A stretch of 64,000 nucleotides of DNA from Cryptomeria japonica (lineage: Eukaryota > Streptophyta > Pinopsida > Cupressales > Cupressaceae), in the NCBI RefSeq assembly GCF_030272615.1, contig NC_081414.1:309299164-309363163 (forward strand), written 5' to 3'. The notes beneath the pieces were generated by a model, which made no database searches, was not told where the DNA came from, and saw only the letters and a program-made list of their open reading frames with translations. Below are positions 23,870 through 34,829 of the stretch, one piece after another. Within the stretch, counting starts at the first letter, position 1. The number at the start of each line of letters is the position of its first letter. The position numbers and the translations under genes were made by a program.

Positions 23870-25042
23870 TGTTAGACAGATCTAATTCCGGGAGTAAATT
23901 GAGAGGGGGGTGAATCAGTTTACCATCATAAATTATAACTTATGCATATCAAAACCAATAAACTGGAGTACAAAGAAACCAACACAATGAAGGATAGAAC
24001 ATGAAAGCACAGTACAACACCAATATTTTGGCGTGGAAAACCTGGTAAAGAGAAAAACCATGGTGGGAAAGCCTACCCACAATCATATAATACTTATGTA
24101 GTAGTATGTGAAATTACAATGGGGATTGCACTTGCAATCAGGCCAACCACCTAGAGCTCACTGCTCATCACAAAAATAAGTCTCACTGACTTACAAAAAC
24201 ATTGGACTACAATCTAGAAAGAATGAATTGTGAAAGTAGCATCTCCTAATGCTTGATACAGTTTCGGTTAAGCACAGATGTCTGCCCTACAATACAAAAA
24301 TCTTCATCGAATGATATATCACTTGTTTGCATATAAAAATTCCTTTGATAATGCAGACATAACCATCGATCCCATCCATCAACATATAAATTACATGAAT
24401 AAGTCACCTATAAATACAGATCATCAACCTTATTGACAAGGTCAGCTAAACCCTAAACCCATAATAAAATAAATTACATTACACGGTATCACCAGACCAA
24501 TATTATGATTTACATTACATAGTATGGATCTAAATCAAGTAACCAAACAATTCCATCCACCAAAAATTCCGCTAAGACCAAAATCCAACACGCTTCACCA
24601 ACCTGTAGAAACCCTTAGTGAAGTAAAACAAAAAGTCTAACTAGATCCAAATAGGACCATCATAATAGCATGTTAGCTAATTCAAAGTCACCAAACACTC
24701 AGAATATGATCAAGAAGCACCTTCAACATGATAGAAATTGATTCCATAAGTCAGACCAAAATCGTTTGACAAATACACTAAATATCACATACTGGTAAAG
24801 CTAACTGGTACCGAGAACATAAGTGATAGTTACCGGAGCACCAAAACATGAACCAATAGAATATGGAAAATAAATAACCATCCACAGTAAGCATCCAAAA
24901 CCGATTCTAGAGATCTGATCATACCGGATCAGAATCATAGCCAAAACCAAGATGATCACCAAGACTAATCGAGATAGGTCAAACCAAGATACAATGTTAG
25001 CATCAATGACAAAACTTAATCAAATCCAACATATTGCCAACA
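23870..25042 (-). repeat. 5' LTR of copia-2 (1,173 bp)
   Basis: It pairs with 18148-19326 and begins TGTTAGACAGATCTAATTCC and ends ATATTGCCAACA on +. Differences from its partner are mostly C/T and A/G changes. Confidence 0.93.
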
Positions 25043-25901
25043 AGAAATCTACAGCCAAGCAATCCTATCGCAGGGAAATCATATCCACCAACCACTCACA
25101 TTCAATTCTCCTTGGTTGCACTTCCACTTGCCACCACCTCATCTAGTCTGTGAGTAGCATGATCTGCAATATGGTTTTGAACTCCATCGACATCCTTTTG
25201 CATGATAAAAAGGACCTCTCTCATCCCAAGCAAGCTTAAGGCCACCCAAGCATGCCAAACAATAAATGCATACCACTTGAGAGAGCCATCACCTTTATTA
25301 AATTCGACCAAAAAAGGCTAACATTTGCTCCCATAACGGATAATTACTATCCATTCAAATTCAAATTCTTAATCTAGTTATCCCACATTTTGCGACATGT
25401 CAAAGTTTGTCAAGACCATTTAACCTCACCAACTTGGAGGGTAAATTCCAAGTTGGCTTGATAGTCGGCTTCCATATTACCCTCCCTAAGCACATGACAA
25501 ACTTTAAATTTACTGAACTCCTATAATAGTCGTTTAATAACTTGAATGATTTTATCAATTTTCTAATTTCAACATAGCCTTTTGTTAATGCATTCACCAT
25601 GATCTATGAGTTTCCTTCCAAATGGAGATTGTCTACATTCAAATTTCTAGCCATATTGATAGCTAGGAAGGCAACCTGCTCTTTTGCTTCATTGTTGGTA
25701 CCCCAACCTAACCTTTGAATACAACAAGATACAATACGTCCCTTGCAATATTTTGCCAAACAACCTGCACCCATTGGTCCAAGGTTCCCTCTTACCACAC
25801 CATCAAAGTTTACTTTGATCTAGTCTTTTTCTGCCAGAGTCCATTTTGTAATCCCTCTTTTAGTGTACAAAGGATGAACCCTTTTAGGCCCATTAATAGG
25901 T
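25043..25901 (-). pseudogene. LINE-type element, RNase H region
   Basis: The element starts at 25901 (5' truncation point) on the - strand. It encodes an RNase H domain of the type fused to plant non-LTR reverse transcriptases (RVT_3 family): KVNFDGVVRGNLGPMGAGCL, then GWGTNNEAKEQVAFLAINMA and DNLHLEGNS. RNase H cleaves the RNA strand of RNA:DNA hybrids. The first Asp and the NNEA Glu are present. In the third motif the family Asp (EGDS) is Asn (EGNS), followed by a stop. Further coding-like sequence (WYAFIVWHAWVALSLLGM) runs to the copia-2 junction. Confidence 0.8.
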
Positions 25902-25916
25902 CAATCTTAATTCCAT
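25902..25916 (+). repeat. LINE target-site duplication, right copy
   Basis: CAATCTTAATTCCAT is identical to 16973-16987. It marks the 5' end of the - strand LINE. Confidence 0.9.
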
Positions 25917-26390
25917 ATTACTAATTCTAGAATATGACATTAAGACCATTAAGAAAAATTTAAATAAATTTATTGATGTCAACAAATACACCATAAATAA
26001 TATTACAATGGAGATTAAGATCCTCGCTAACAAGTTGGAAAAAGTAGCTAAAGGTTTTGAGGATCCTTTGGTGGGTAGTAAAGGTTCCAAGGTTGACCTC
26101 AATTCTAAAACAATAAGAATTAATAAAAATACCCATTAGGAAGAATGTAAAGTTGTAGGACTTTGTTAGCCTACATGGATGTTTTTGCTAGGAGGATTTG
26201 GAAACCACTAATATGTTGAACAAGTTGTAGGAATGGGAGATTTTTTGTTTTGCTTAGCCTTTGTGTAACTTCATTATTGCTTTGTTATTTTTATTCTATG
26301 ATTTTTCTAACATTTAGTTGGTTGTTATATGGTTTCAAGGGTCCTTCAAAACCTATTTTATTCCTTCTAATAAAAAATATTATCCTTACT
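25917..26390 (+). pseudogene. Right part of older target: coiled-coil-like frame and 3' tail
   Basis: After the duplication, the frame from 16895 continues as LEYDIKTIKKNLNKFIDVNK and then MEIKILANKLEKVAKGFEDP, ending at a stop near 26138. Non-coding sequence follows and ends with an AATAAAAAATATT run near 26380, which may be the poly-A end of an older + strand retroelement. The protein is short, Lys-rich and helical-looking, with no named family. Confidence 0.4.
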
Positions 26391-29249
26391 AGTAAGAGGT
26401 AAAGTATGAATTGATAACCATGAATTTTATCTCATCATTTAGTAATTGATAATGCATATTTGCAAGTAACGACTAAAATATTCTAATATAATCATGAACT
26501 CATTCATCATTTCTTTCTTTTGTTGAACAAAAAATATCATTAATTTTAAATCAATTTTTACACGAAAAGTTTTGGACATGTGAATGGGTTGATTTGGCAA
26601 GTGAATGGATAGGCTTATGTGGTAATGAGTAATTTAGCTAAATCTAACATATATTCCTTCAACATATATAGAAATAATTTAGAAAGAAATATATCATCAT
26701 AAAATTTCAAACATGCTATGTTGAAATGTCTAATGTTGGTCATTTGGTTACCCTTACCATCATACATGTCAAATATAGGTGCTAAAAAATCCATATAAAT
26801 TTATATGCCAAAATATCACAAGAAATGAGGTTGTGACTTAATTCATGAGTAATATCCTTCTTTGAGGTTAAAGGTAAAGTGTTAAGTCTATTTCAAATTT
26901 TATAAAGCCATTTCATAATTCTCTATTAGATTAGTTAGTGGTGGAAGTGTGAGTTTGAATATGTGGTATGGTTGAGTATAAAAGGATTGAAATGGAATAA
27001 TGGACACAAGAATTATAGATTGTGATTGAGAAATGTTGCGATGGAGCAATGTGAACATGGTGTAAATAATATGTATGGGTGAGAAGACTGTGAATGGGAT
27101 GAATGTGAGGAGAGTGATCTTGGTGGTGGTGGGTGGGTATGATATAAGAGTAAAATTAGAGGAAGCGAAGAGTGGATTGTGAAATGCAATGGATTGGTTT
27201 TGAGAGAAAAGAATGCAAAAAGAATATTAGGAATGGGAGGGTAGGGAATCATCATGAAAATAATTAGATACATTCATAATTTTACCAACATACCTTCAAG
27301 TAATTCAATTCCATAAGATTTGGACATAATCATAGCATGAAGTGTTTCCATTATCCAAAACTTTATATCCATTGTTAAGTTTAGAAACATCTTCTATGAG
27401 CATTTCTAACTTGTTGGAAATAATGTAACATTTGATTTTCAATATCTAAAATATGATCCTCATGAGAAAATAATTCTTCCTTGATTAGATAAATATATAT
27501 ATATTTAGTTTTTTAATAATAGGAACCTCAAGATAATAGCCATTAAAGGGTTGAGTATAAGACTTTGCATAACCAAGAAAAGAGATATTGGTAAATTTTT
27601 TGGCATAAAACTCTAATATAAAAAGAAAGAATCAAATGAAAACACATACAAATTTCATAACTAAATTAAGAATGGGAAATTTTGTAAAATAGATAAAAGG
27701 TTAACCTTAGGGCAACACATTGGACATGATCAATAAGTCTAAGTTCATCAAAATATAGGAATAAAAAACAGCTTATTGTACATATAAACCCAATTAAATA
27801 TTAAAAACATAAAACTAATCATACTTATATAAACATGAGTATAAAATAATAAATGATAAATTAATTGAGACGGTTAAGGGTTCATAAGTCTATTTGTCAA
27901 TTTATTATTTTCAATGATATACATTTTTCTATTCAATAATTAGAATGTGTCTTTTTATATTATATAATTACTATTAGTACTATCATAAATTGTTGTGTTT
28001 ATTTTCTTTCGTATCAAGATGAGATCGTGTGTGGAGTCACAAGTGATGTGATTATATCCTACTAGTGTTTTTGTACTCTATTGGCATGTACTTCTAGAAC
28101 CTAGTCATTAGGGGAGGCTTCTCATCTTAGCATGTGATTCATGTCAAGCCTAAGAGATGCAAAAAGGATGAACCACTCTTGTGGATGATGGTGTTTATAG
28201 ATTTTTTAAAGAGAGAACAAGCATAGTAAAGTGATCATACCATCAAAGTGGAAGACTGGCAAATATTGCTACCTATATTCACAAGAAAAAATGAATAGGA
28301 TACAATGGATGTTTATAGATAAAATATATATAGGAATGACTATTCATGTGAAGAAGAAAGGGTAAATACATCTAATTGATTTTACTCACGATTTTACAAT
28401 GTCCACCAACAACCTTCACAATGCAAGAGATTTGTGGATATAAATATAATATAATACAATTACAAAACAAGAATGGGAACCCATAATGATCCATTCCAAA
28501 CTATTCACTTCGATGTGTCTCATTAATCGTGTTGCCTAATAACCAACATTCTATTACATAAATGATGTTAGTAGGGTAAACAAAAAAGTATAGATATAGA
28601 GTAGCAAAACCTATTGCGAACCAAATTGCAAGAGGATTGTGGAGATCATAACTAACAAGTTATCTCTAGGAAGAGACACACATTATAAGAGATGCATCCA
28701 ATTGGAAGAATATATGCATAGAGTGGAACATAATATAACAAAGAGAGGAAACGAATAGAAAAGGTAAGCAAGACCTAAGAGTCCATTGAGGGATTGCCAA
28801 ACTAAGTAGCTCAACTTAAATACACATATGTATTAGAAAAATGGATATAGCAATATATATTCCAATAAATATGCTTTAGTCGTAGATACATTACAACTTG
28901 GTACAAGGCTAAAATCATATTGTGTATGGTGAAAAGTGGATAATGGAAACAACAATATTGAAAGACTAAATGAATTCAATCACAAAACCCTAGCCTAACA
29001 ACAACAAAGATCCACCATAACATATGAAGATTAATTAAGACAATGCAAATCAACAAAATCAAAAAGATTATACCACCACATGCCCACTAGGGTTTGAATC
29101 TCCATTCTTCTTATCTCCATTAATCTTGTTTGATAAGTTTGCTCTCAGATTTTATGTGTGCACAAGATCTCAACAAAGAAAGGAAATGTGGTTGATAGCT
29201 TGATCGCAAAAGGCTTGATTGCATAAGATTGATTAGAATGCTTAGAAGG
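26391..29249. other. AT-rich non-coding stretch
   Basis: No LTR end, RNA gene or convincing coding frame is seen. Short frames such as 27013-27273 on the - strand are low-complexity (Pro/His/Leu-rich) and have no homologue I recognise. The distal part of the LTR that ends at 29711 may extend into this stretch, but its other end could not be found. Confidence 0.45.
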
Positions 29250-29280
29250 CTTAGGAGGGTTAATAATGAAAGAAGCATCC

Positions 29281-29290
29281 TCTTATATAG
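29281..29290 (-). promoter_or_regulatory. TATA box in the gypsy-type LTR
   Basis: CTATATAAGA on the - strand, followed by a GA-rich leader. The position relative to the TG start fits an LTR promoter. Confidence 0.45.
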
Positions 29291-29447
29291 AAAACACTGT
29301 AAGAAATGGAGGGATAAGATTAAGAGGTGTAAAAGATAGATGGTCGACTAGGATTAAAGGGTAGGTAAAAGAAATAAGAAAATAATGAGAGGGTAGGTAG
29401 TGTAGGAATTAATAGATGAATGACATGTGTCATGGGTAGAAAAGGCT

Positions 29448-29690
29448 AATGAATTAATTAAATAAATAAATAATTATTTAATTAATAGAGGAAGTGAGAT
29501 CAATTAAATAAATAAAATATTTATTTAATTTACGAAAAGGACAATTTAAATAAATAAAAGTATTTATTTAAATGAGAAAAGGCTTAGAAGAGGGCTAATG
29601 AATTAATTAAATAAATAAGAATTTATTTAATTAATAGAAGAATTAGGCTTAAATAATTAAATAAATAAAAATATTTATTTTAATTAGACA
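29448..29690. repeat. Array of five AT palindromes
   Basis: Imperfect inverted repeats of the type ATTAAATAAATA ... TATTTATTTAAT occur near 29455, 29500, 29540, 29605 and 29655. They are separated by short purine-rich spacers. The spacer GGCTAATGAATTAATT occurs twice (29445 and 29597), so part of the array arose by duplication. Confidence 0.7.
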
Positions 29691-29711
29691 GGACAATTTT
29701 AGGTGTCTACA

Positions 29712-31194
29712 CATACATCTAATAATTTTTCAATTTTTCCAAAAGATAGAACTTTTATAGAGTATCAAAAAAGAAATAAGAGATGTGTATACATATAATA
29801 TGATTAAAATAACTATTACAATCTCCAAGGATGGGGATGACCTTCACATGTTAGTGAGATCTTCTAGATTATTAATAATTTAATTGATAGGTATCAAAAT
29901 AATTAAATTTTTCCTTGTGTTATGTTACCATACCAACCAAGGTCTACAATGTTTTGGTAAATCCAACCCAAGCTTATATCACAAAGTAAAAACGTTTACA
30001 ATTGAAAATGTATTAAATTCAAGATTTCATAATAGGCTAAAACCCCAAATATCAATTGACATACTTTCAACTTAATAATCTAAAGTTAGGTAATTTATTA
30101 CAAAATCCCATTTTAGCTATAGAATATAAATCAATATTATATTAGTAATGTGCAACTATAATTCTTGGTTGAGAGGGAAGTGCTATTAAGAACCTCTACA
30201 AGAAGATGTGTCAAAATTTCCACAACCAAATCTCATTACACCAAATCATGATCTTGTGGAAATTACGTAGATCACACCTAAGGATACACATGGATAGGAT
30301 TAATGACATAATATCACAATTATATTGTGGTCCCTTCTAGATTCGAGGTCAAGATTTAGGGAGAGAAATGATCTCTTATGGACCATATTACGTTTTCACC
30401 TATTCATTAGAAACTAATGAGTATCGCAAATCATCTATCTTCCTTGGTCATTATTTTTAACCTAGTTTCTCTATTGACCCCCCTTTATTATATTCCAAGT
30501 TGATATCCTTCATAGTTTTACAAAGTTTTAACATTAGTTGCCATGTTGTGGTTCCCTTAGTAAAACATACTCTAAATCCATCTTAAGGTAGATTATGTGG
30601 CTCAATAATCCTCTTTTAATTCCACTATTATGTGCTACCACAAACCTTTCAATGTAATTACCCTATTTATCTATATTATCTCTAGTTATGGTTATTCTAT
30701 AACCCCTTTCCTTTTGAGTTTCATTCTTATTATCAAAGGTATTGCATTTTAATTTCTTACTAATAACTCCTACATAATGTTGTGCCCTTTTAGTGCTACT
30801 ATCCTTCAAACATACTTTTCACTCCCTTTGGATTCAAGTCAAAATTATATTATTTTACCTTCATGGTTCATTATTTTTCATGACTAACTAGCCCAACAAA
30901 TTGGACTACTTCCACTCATCTAGGAGTACCATGGCACTATTTGTGTGTATATAAAATTTATTACACCTGACTTGTTTTCATAACATTATTTATTTATGGT
31001 CATGATTCCAAATAATTGTGATTCACTTTAATCTTACAAGGTTTATAATAATTACTTTGTATCTACCTTCATATTCCCTATTTGTTTGGTCCCCAACTAT
31101 TTACAACTAGCAGCTTTATGTACACTTGGATTATTATCACACTCTAGGTTATCTAGAATTCCCTTTGGTAGCACAACCTAAGAGTGTTTCATTG
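29712..31194. other. Non-coding target of copia-3, left side
   Basis: No LTR end, coding frame or RNA gene is recognisable. It rejoins 52459-52764 when copia-3 is removed. Confidence 0.45.
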
Positions 31195-31199
31195 CTATT

Positions 31200-32381
31200 T
31201 TTTGAACTCAAGGCATGACTAAGAGGGGGGGGGGGGGGAATTAGTCTAAACCAAAATTAATGCAGTAACTCACAACACTTAAAGAACAACACGTAATCAA
31301 CACATTAACACCAAATTTTATATGTGGAAAACAAAAAATAGGGAAAAACCATGACGAACACCTATCCACAAAATATATCCACTATGTATATCAGATTACA
31401 ATGAAAGAGATCATTGCTCTGAACTTGCAGACCAAGGCTAACTGTTCTTGGGGCAAGATACAAAAGTGACTTGCAAACCTGATGCTAACTACAATAAGGC
31501 AAGATACAACAAATTGATTTGAAAAGAAAGATCTCCTAATCATGAATTTGTCCTTGAACTCTACATGAAGTGACCAACATCAACACAAACAACTCAGACC
31601 TCATTTGTCAACACACTATCTCATACTTCTTCCACAGTCTCAAACATCTTTCATATCATTCAATTACAACTCTTCTTCTCCTCTCTTCACTGAATTTCAT
31701 TGACTATCTCCAAATCACACTCTTTGCCATTACTTCTTCAAATCAATAACATACATTCTTTATAAAAAAAGATAAATCATCAAAACTTGAACCAAGTCGG
31801 CTTGAAACAAAATACAACTTCCAAATAAAAAACACACATGTTGATCCACTCTAGGAGAAAGAAGGGACCAAAACACATCTTCCTAAGTCTAATCCACTGA
31901 TCTGCAAATACTGAAACATAAGCCACAACATTCTAGTCACATAACGTGTCCATATAGATAATTAATGGGCCAAAACATATTCTCCAATGCAAATTAGTTT
32001 TATTTGGATCTCCACATGCCATGGTGAGACCCATAACACATCGAATTACCTTCCACAAATTATACCTGAACCAAAAGGTAGGATTAACACAAAATATCAC
32101 ATCTAGTAATGAAACATACTACAACGTATGGAGAACACAAAGATATTTCTAAACCACAAAACTAACATATTCACAATGCCAAAAACACAACTAAAGAAGA
32201 TAATAACACCAAGCAACATCAAGAACACATCCTAGACCTGGACACTTCTGAAGCAACCAATAGAATAATTGCAACAACAATACAAAAAGATATCTTTGCA
32301 CCACAGACTTTTCAGACCAACAACTATCTAAAACTACAAGTTTGACATCAATGACAACCACAACAACACATACTTCCAACA
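31200..32381 (-). repeat. 3' LTR of copia-3 (1,182 bp)
   Basis: It runs from TTTTGAACTCAAGG (partner TGTTGAACCCAAGG) to CATACTTCCAACA on +. It carries a G-run of 14 near 31225, which is the C-tract of the LTR end. The polypurine tract (ATCTCCCCCTTTTTC on +) follows at 32382. Confidence 0.9.
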
Positions 32382-32647
32382 ATCTCCCCCTTTTTCATTG
32401 ATGGCAACACTTGACCAATCTAAACTCTCAACCAATATGCAAAACATTCTATTTTGAAACAACATTAACTTCAATTCTCTCTTCCTCTCCAAAGTAACTT
32501 TCTCTTTCTCTCCCCCTTTTCCATCAAATACAAAGGCCACAACACCAACACACACTCCACTTCTCCCCCTAAGAGTAGCCACAACATCAATCCAACAAAA
32601 GAAAGTCGTGAAAGCTCCCCCTGGAAAGATGCGCCCTCATAATGCAC

Positions 32648-34627
32648 CTAGTCAGAAGATGGAGGGGCAATAACCTTGAGCTTCTCCTAAAGAAACTCAA
32701 ATGTATCCTTTGCCAATGCCTTAGTGAAAATATCTGCAACCTGTTCTTTTGTAGAAATATATTCCAACTAAACTTCCTTCTCAGCAACCTTCTCCCTTAA
32801 AAAATGATGTCTAATTGAAATGTGTTTTGTTCTTGAATGCATAACTGAATTTTTTGAAATATTTATTGCACTTGTATTGTCACACATACTAGGAATCGCT
32901 TCATCATATGTTACTTTGATATCTTTAAGAGTATGTCTCATCCATATTACCTGAGTACAACAAGATGTTGTTGCAATATACTCTCCTTCAACAATAGATA
33001 GGGAAATTGAATCCTATTTCTTATCGAACTAGGAGACCAATTTGTCTCCTAAAAAGAAAGCACCACCACTAGTACTCTTTCGGTCATCTACACTTCCAAC
33101 CCAACCTGCATCAGTATAAGCTTTCAACATAAAATCTTCACCCTTTCGTACTAGAGTCCAAAATCCATAGTTTCTTTCAAATATTTGAAAATTCTTTTCA
33201 CAACTTACTCATGTGTCACTTTTAGATTAGCCTTAAATCTAGCCACCAAAGAAACAACCTATGTGATATATGGTCTAGACATTGTCAAATACAGTAATCC
33301 ACCAATCATTGATCTATAATTATTTTGATCAACCTCTAGGGACCCATCATCTTTGCTTAGCTTGTGTCCAATGGTCAAAGGATATGTAACAGGTTTACAA
33401 CCATCAAACTCAATTTTCTTTAACATTTCTTTCACATATTTGCTTTGCAAGATAAAAATTGCATTTTTAAATTGAATAACTTGTAACCCAAGAAAGAGAG
33501 ATAACTCACCAATCATTGACATTTGAAACTCTTTCTTCATCTCTTTAGTAAATCATTTACATAAGTTTTTAATTCCTCCAATCTTGAAATAAAGATTACT
33601 ATTTGTTGTACCTTTCATGAAATTTTGTCATAGAAAATGCCTGTCTAATCTTGCATACTAGGCCCTAGGTGCCTGTTTGAGCCCATACAATTCTTTCTTC
33701 ATTCAACACACCATATCTGAATCTTTTGACATTCTGAACCCATTTGATTGATCAATGTATACTTCTTCTTCTGGGTCTCCATTCAAAAATGCTAACTTGA
33801 CATCCATCTGATAAACTTTAAAGTTCTTGTAAGAAGAAAATGCGAGAAACATACATATAGCTTCCATCCTTTCTACCAGAGAAAAAGTTTTTTCAAAATC
33901 TACGCCTTCCACTTGTGAGTAACCTTTACATACCAGTCTCACTTTATATCTTGTGATTTGTCCTTACTCATTTAGTTCGTTATTAAATACCCATTTGGTT
34001 CCTATCACATTCTTGCCCACCGATCTAGGTACCAATTCCCAAGTCTTGTTCTTCTCTATCTGGTTTAGTTTTGCTTCCATTGCTTTTACCTAACTTTCAT
34101 CTTTACTTGCTTCCTCATAAGTCTTTAGCTCAGTCATTGATAAAAAATAGTAGTTGGCTTACTCTTGCGCTTTTGCAATTTTCCTTCTCGTTTGAACACC
34201 TTTTGTCTTATCACCAATTATCTAATTTTTTGAATGATGCTTCTAGACATACTTGGCGGGATTTTTTGATGTGTCTTCCTCTTCTTCTTCTTCATTTGTT
34301 TCCTTCTCCTTGTTCTCTTTTAGATCACTTGTCTTCTTTCTAATTGGTGGAAGACTCTCAACCTTGGTCTCAGTGTTAGGTTCAATCTGATTCCATTCTT
34401 CACACACTTTCACATTTATACTTTCTACTATTTTGTTCAACCTTTTGTTGAAACATTGATAATCCTTGCTATTTGTAGCATATCCTAGAAATATCCTTTC
34501 ATCTGCTCTAGTGTCAAACTTTCCAAGATTATACTCATCTCATTTGATATAACATTTGCTTTAAAAAAAATTGAAGTATTTCATAGTAGGCGGTCTTTCA
34601 TGCCATTGCTCATAAGGTTTTTTAGTA
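32648..34627 (-). pseudogene. pol: Copia-3 integrase C-terminus, RT and RNase H (deleted active site)
   Basis: The right edge encodes KKPYEQWHERPPTMKYFNFF, the part of integrase that follows LLNRV in the piece at 47988. The linker is followed by RT: GYSQVEGVDFEKTFS, then YQMDVKLAFLNGDPEEEVYI. After NLYFKI the frame jumps to GGIKNLCK, so the stretch holding YVDD is missing, a short internal deletion near 33580. RT continues with MSMIGELSLFLGLQV. RNase H is heavily damaged, and the reading ends KVIAPPSSD before a stop at 32648. Confidence 0.88.
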
Positions 34628-34632
34628 TGGTT

Positions 34633-34829
34633 TGTTGGCAACAATGCAACAAACTGAGGGGTGGGGGGTGAATCAGTTTGCTCAAAAACTTTACTTAACT
34701 CAAACACAATTTCAGATCTGATAATTAACAATGAAAGCATAAACCAACACCACATCAATAACACACATAACACCAATATTTTTGACGTGGAAAACCTAGT
34801 TAAGGGAAAAACCACGATGGGAACCTACC
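34633..34829 (-). repeat. Copia solo LTR in copia-3 integrase, left piece
   Basis: It begins TGTTGGCAACAATGCAAC at 34633, carries GGGGGGTGAATCAG, TTTTTGACGTGG and GGGAAAAACCACG, and is cut at CTACC by the 12-kb element. The other piece is 46810-47973. The flanks TGGTT (34628-34632) and TGATT (47974-47978) are a 5-bp duplication with one mismatch. The integrase frame reads through once the insert is removed. Confidence 0.88.

Larger units (their letters stand above)
18143..25047 (-). mobile_element. Copia-2: Ty1/copia element nested in the LINE
   Basis: It has complete LTRs (18148-19326 and 23870-25042), primer site, gag, protease, integrase, RT, RNase H and polypurine tract, all on the - strand. 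The flanks are ATAAA and AGAAA, a 5-bp duplication with one mismatch. It splits the LINE frame between 25043 and 18147. A long 525-codon frame survives (21898-23475), more than in the other copia copies here, but stops in gag and RT break it. Confidence 0.93.
29250..29711 (-). repeat. Probable gypsy-type LTR, U3 part
   Basis: The - strand starts TGTAGACACCTAAAATTGTC at 29711, a typical TG LTR start. A TATA box (CTATATAAGA on the - strand, 29281-29290) lies about 420 bp inside. The LTR must extend further left. No matching CA end, partner LTR or internal region was found, so it may be a truncated or solo copy. Confidence 0.5.

Noticed and set aside
27013-27273. 86-codon Pro/His-rich - strand frame
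   Set aside because: Low complexity, no homology I recognise, no gene context.
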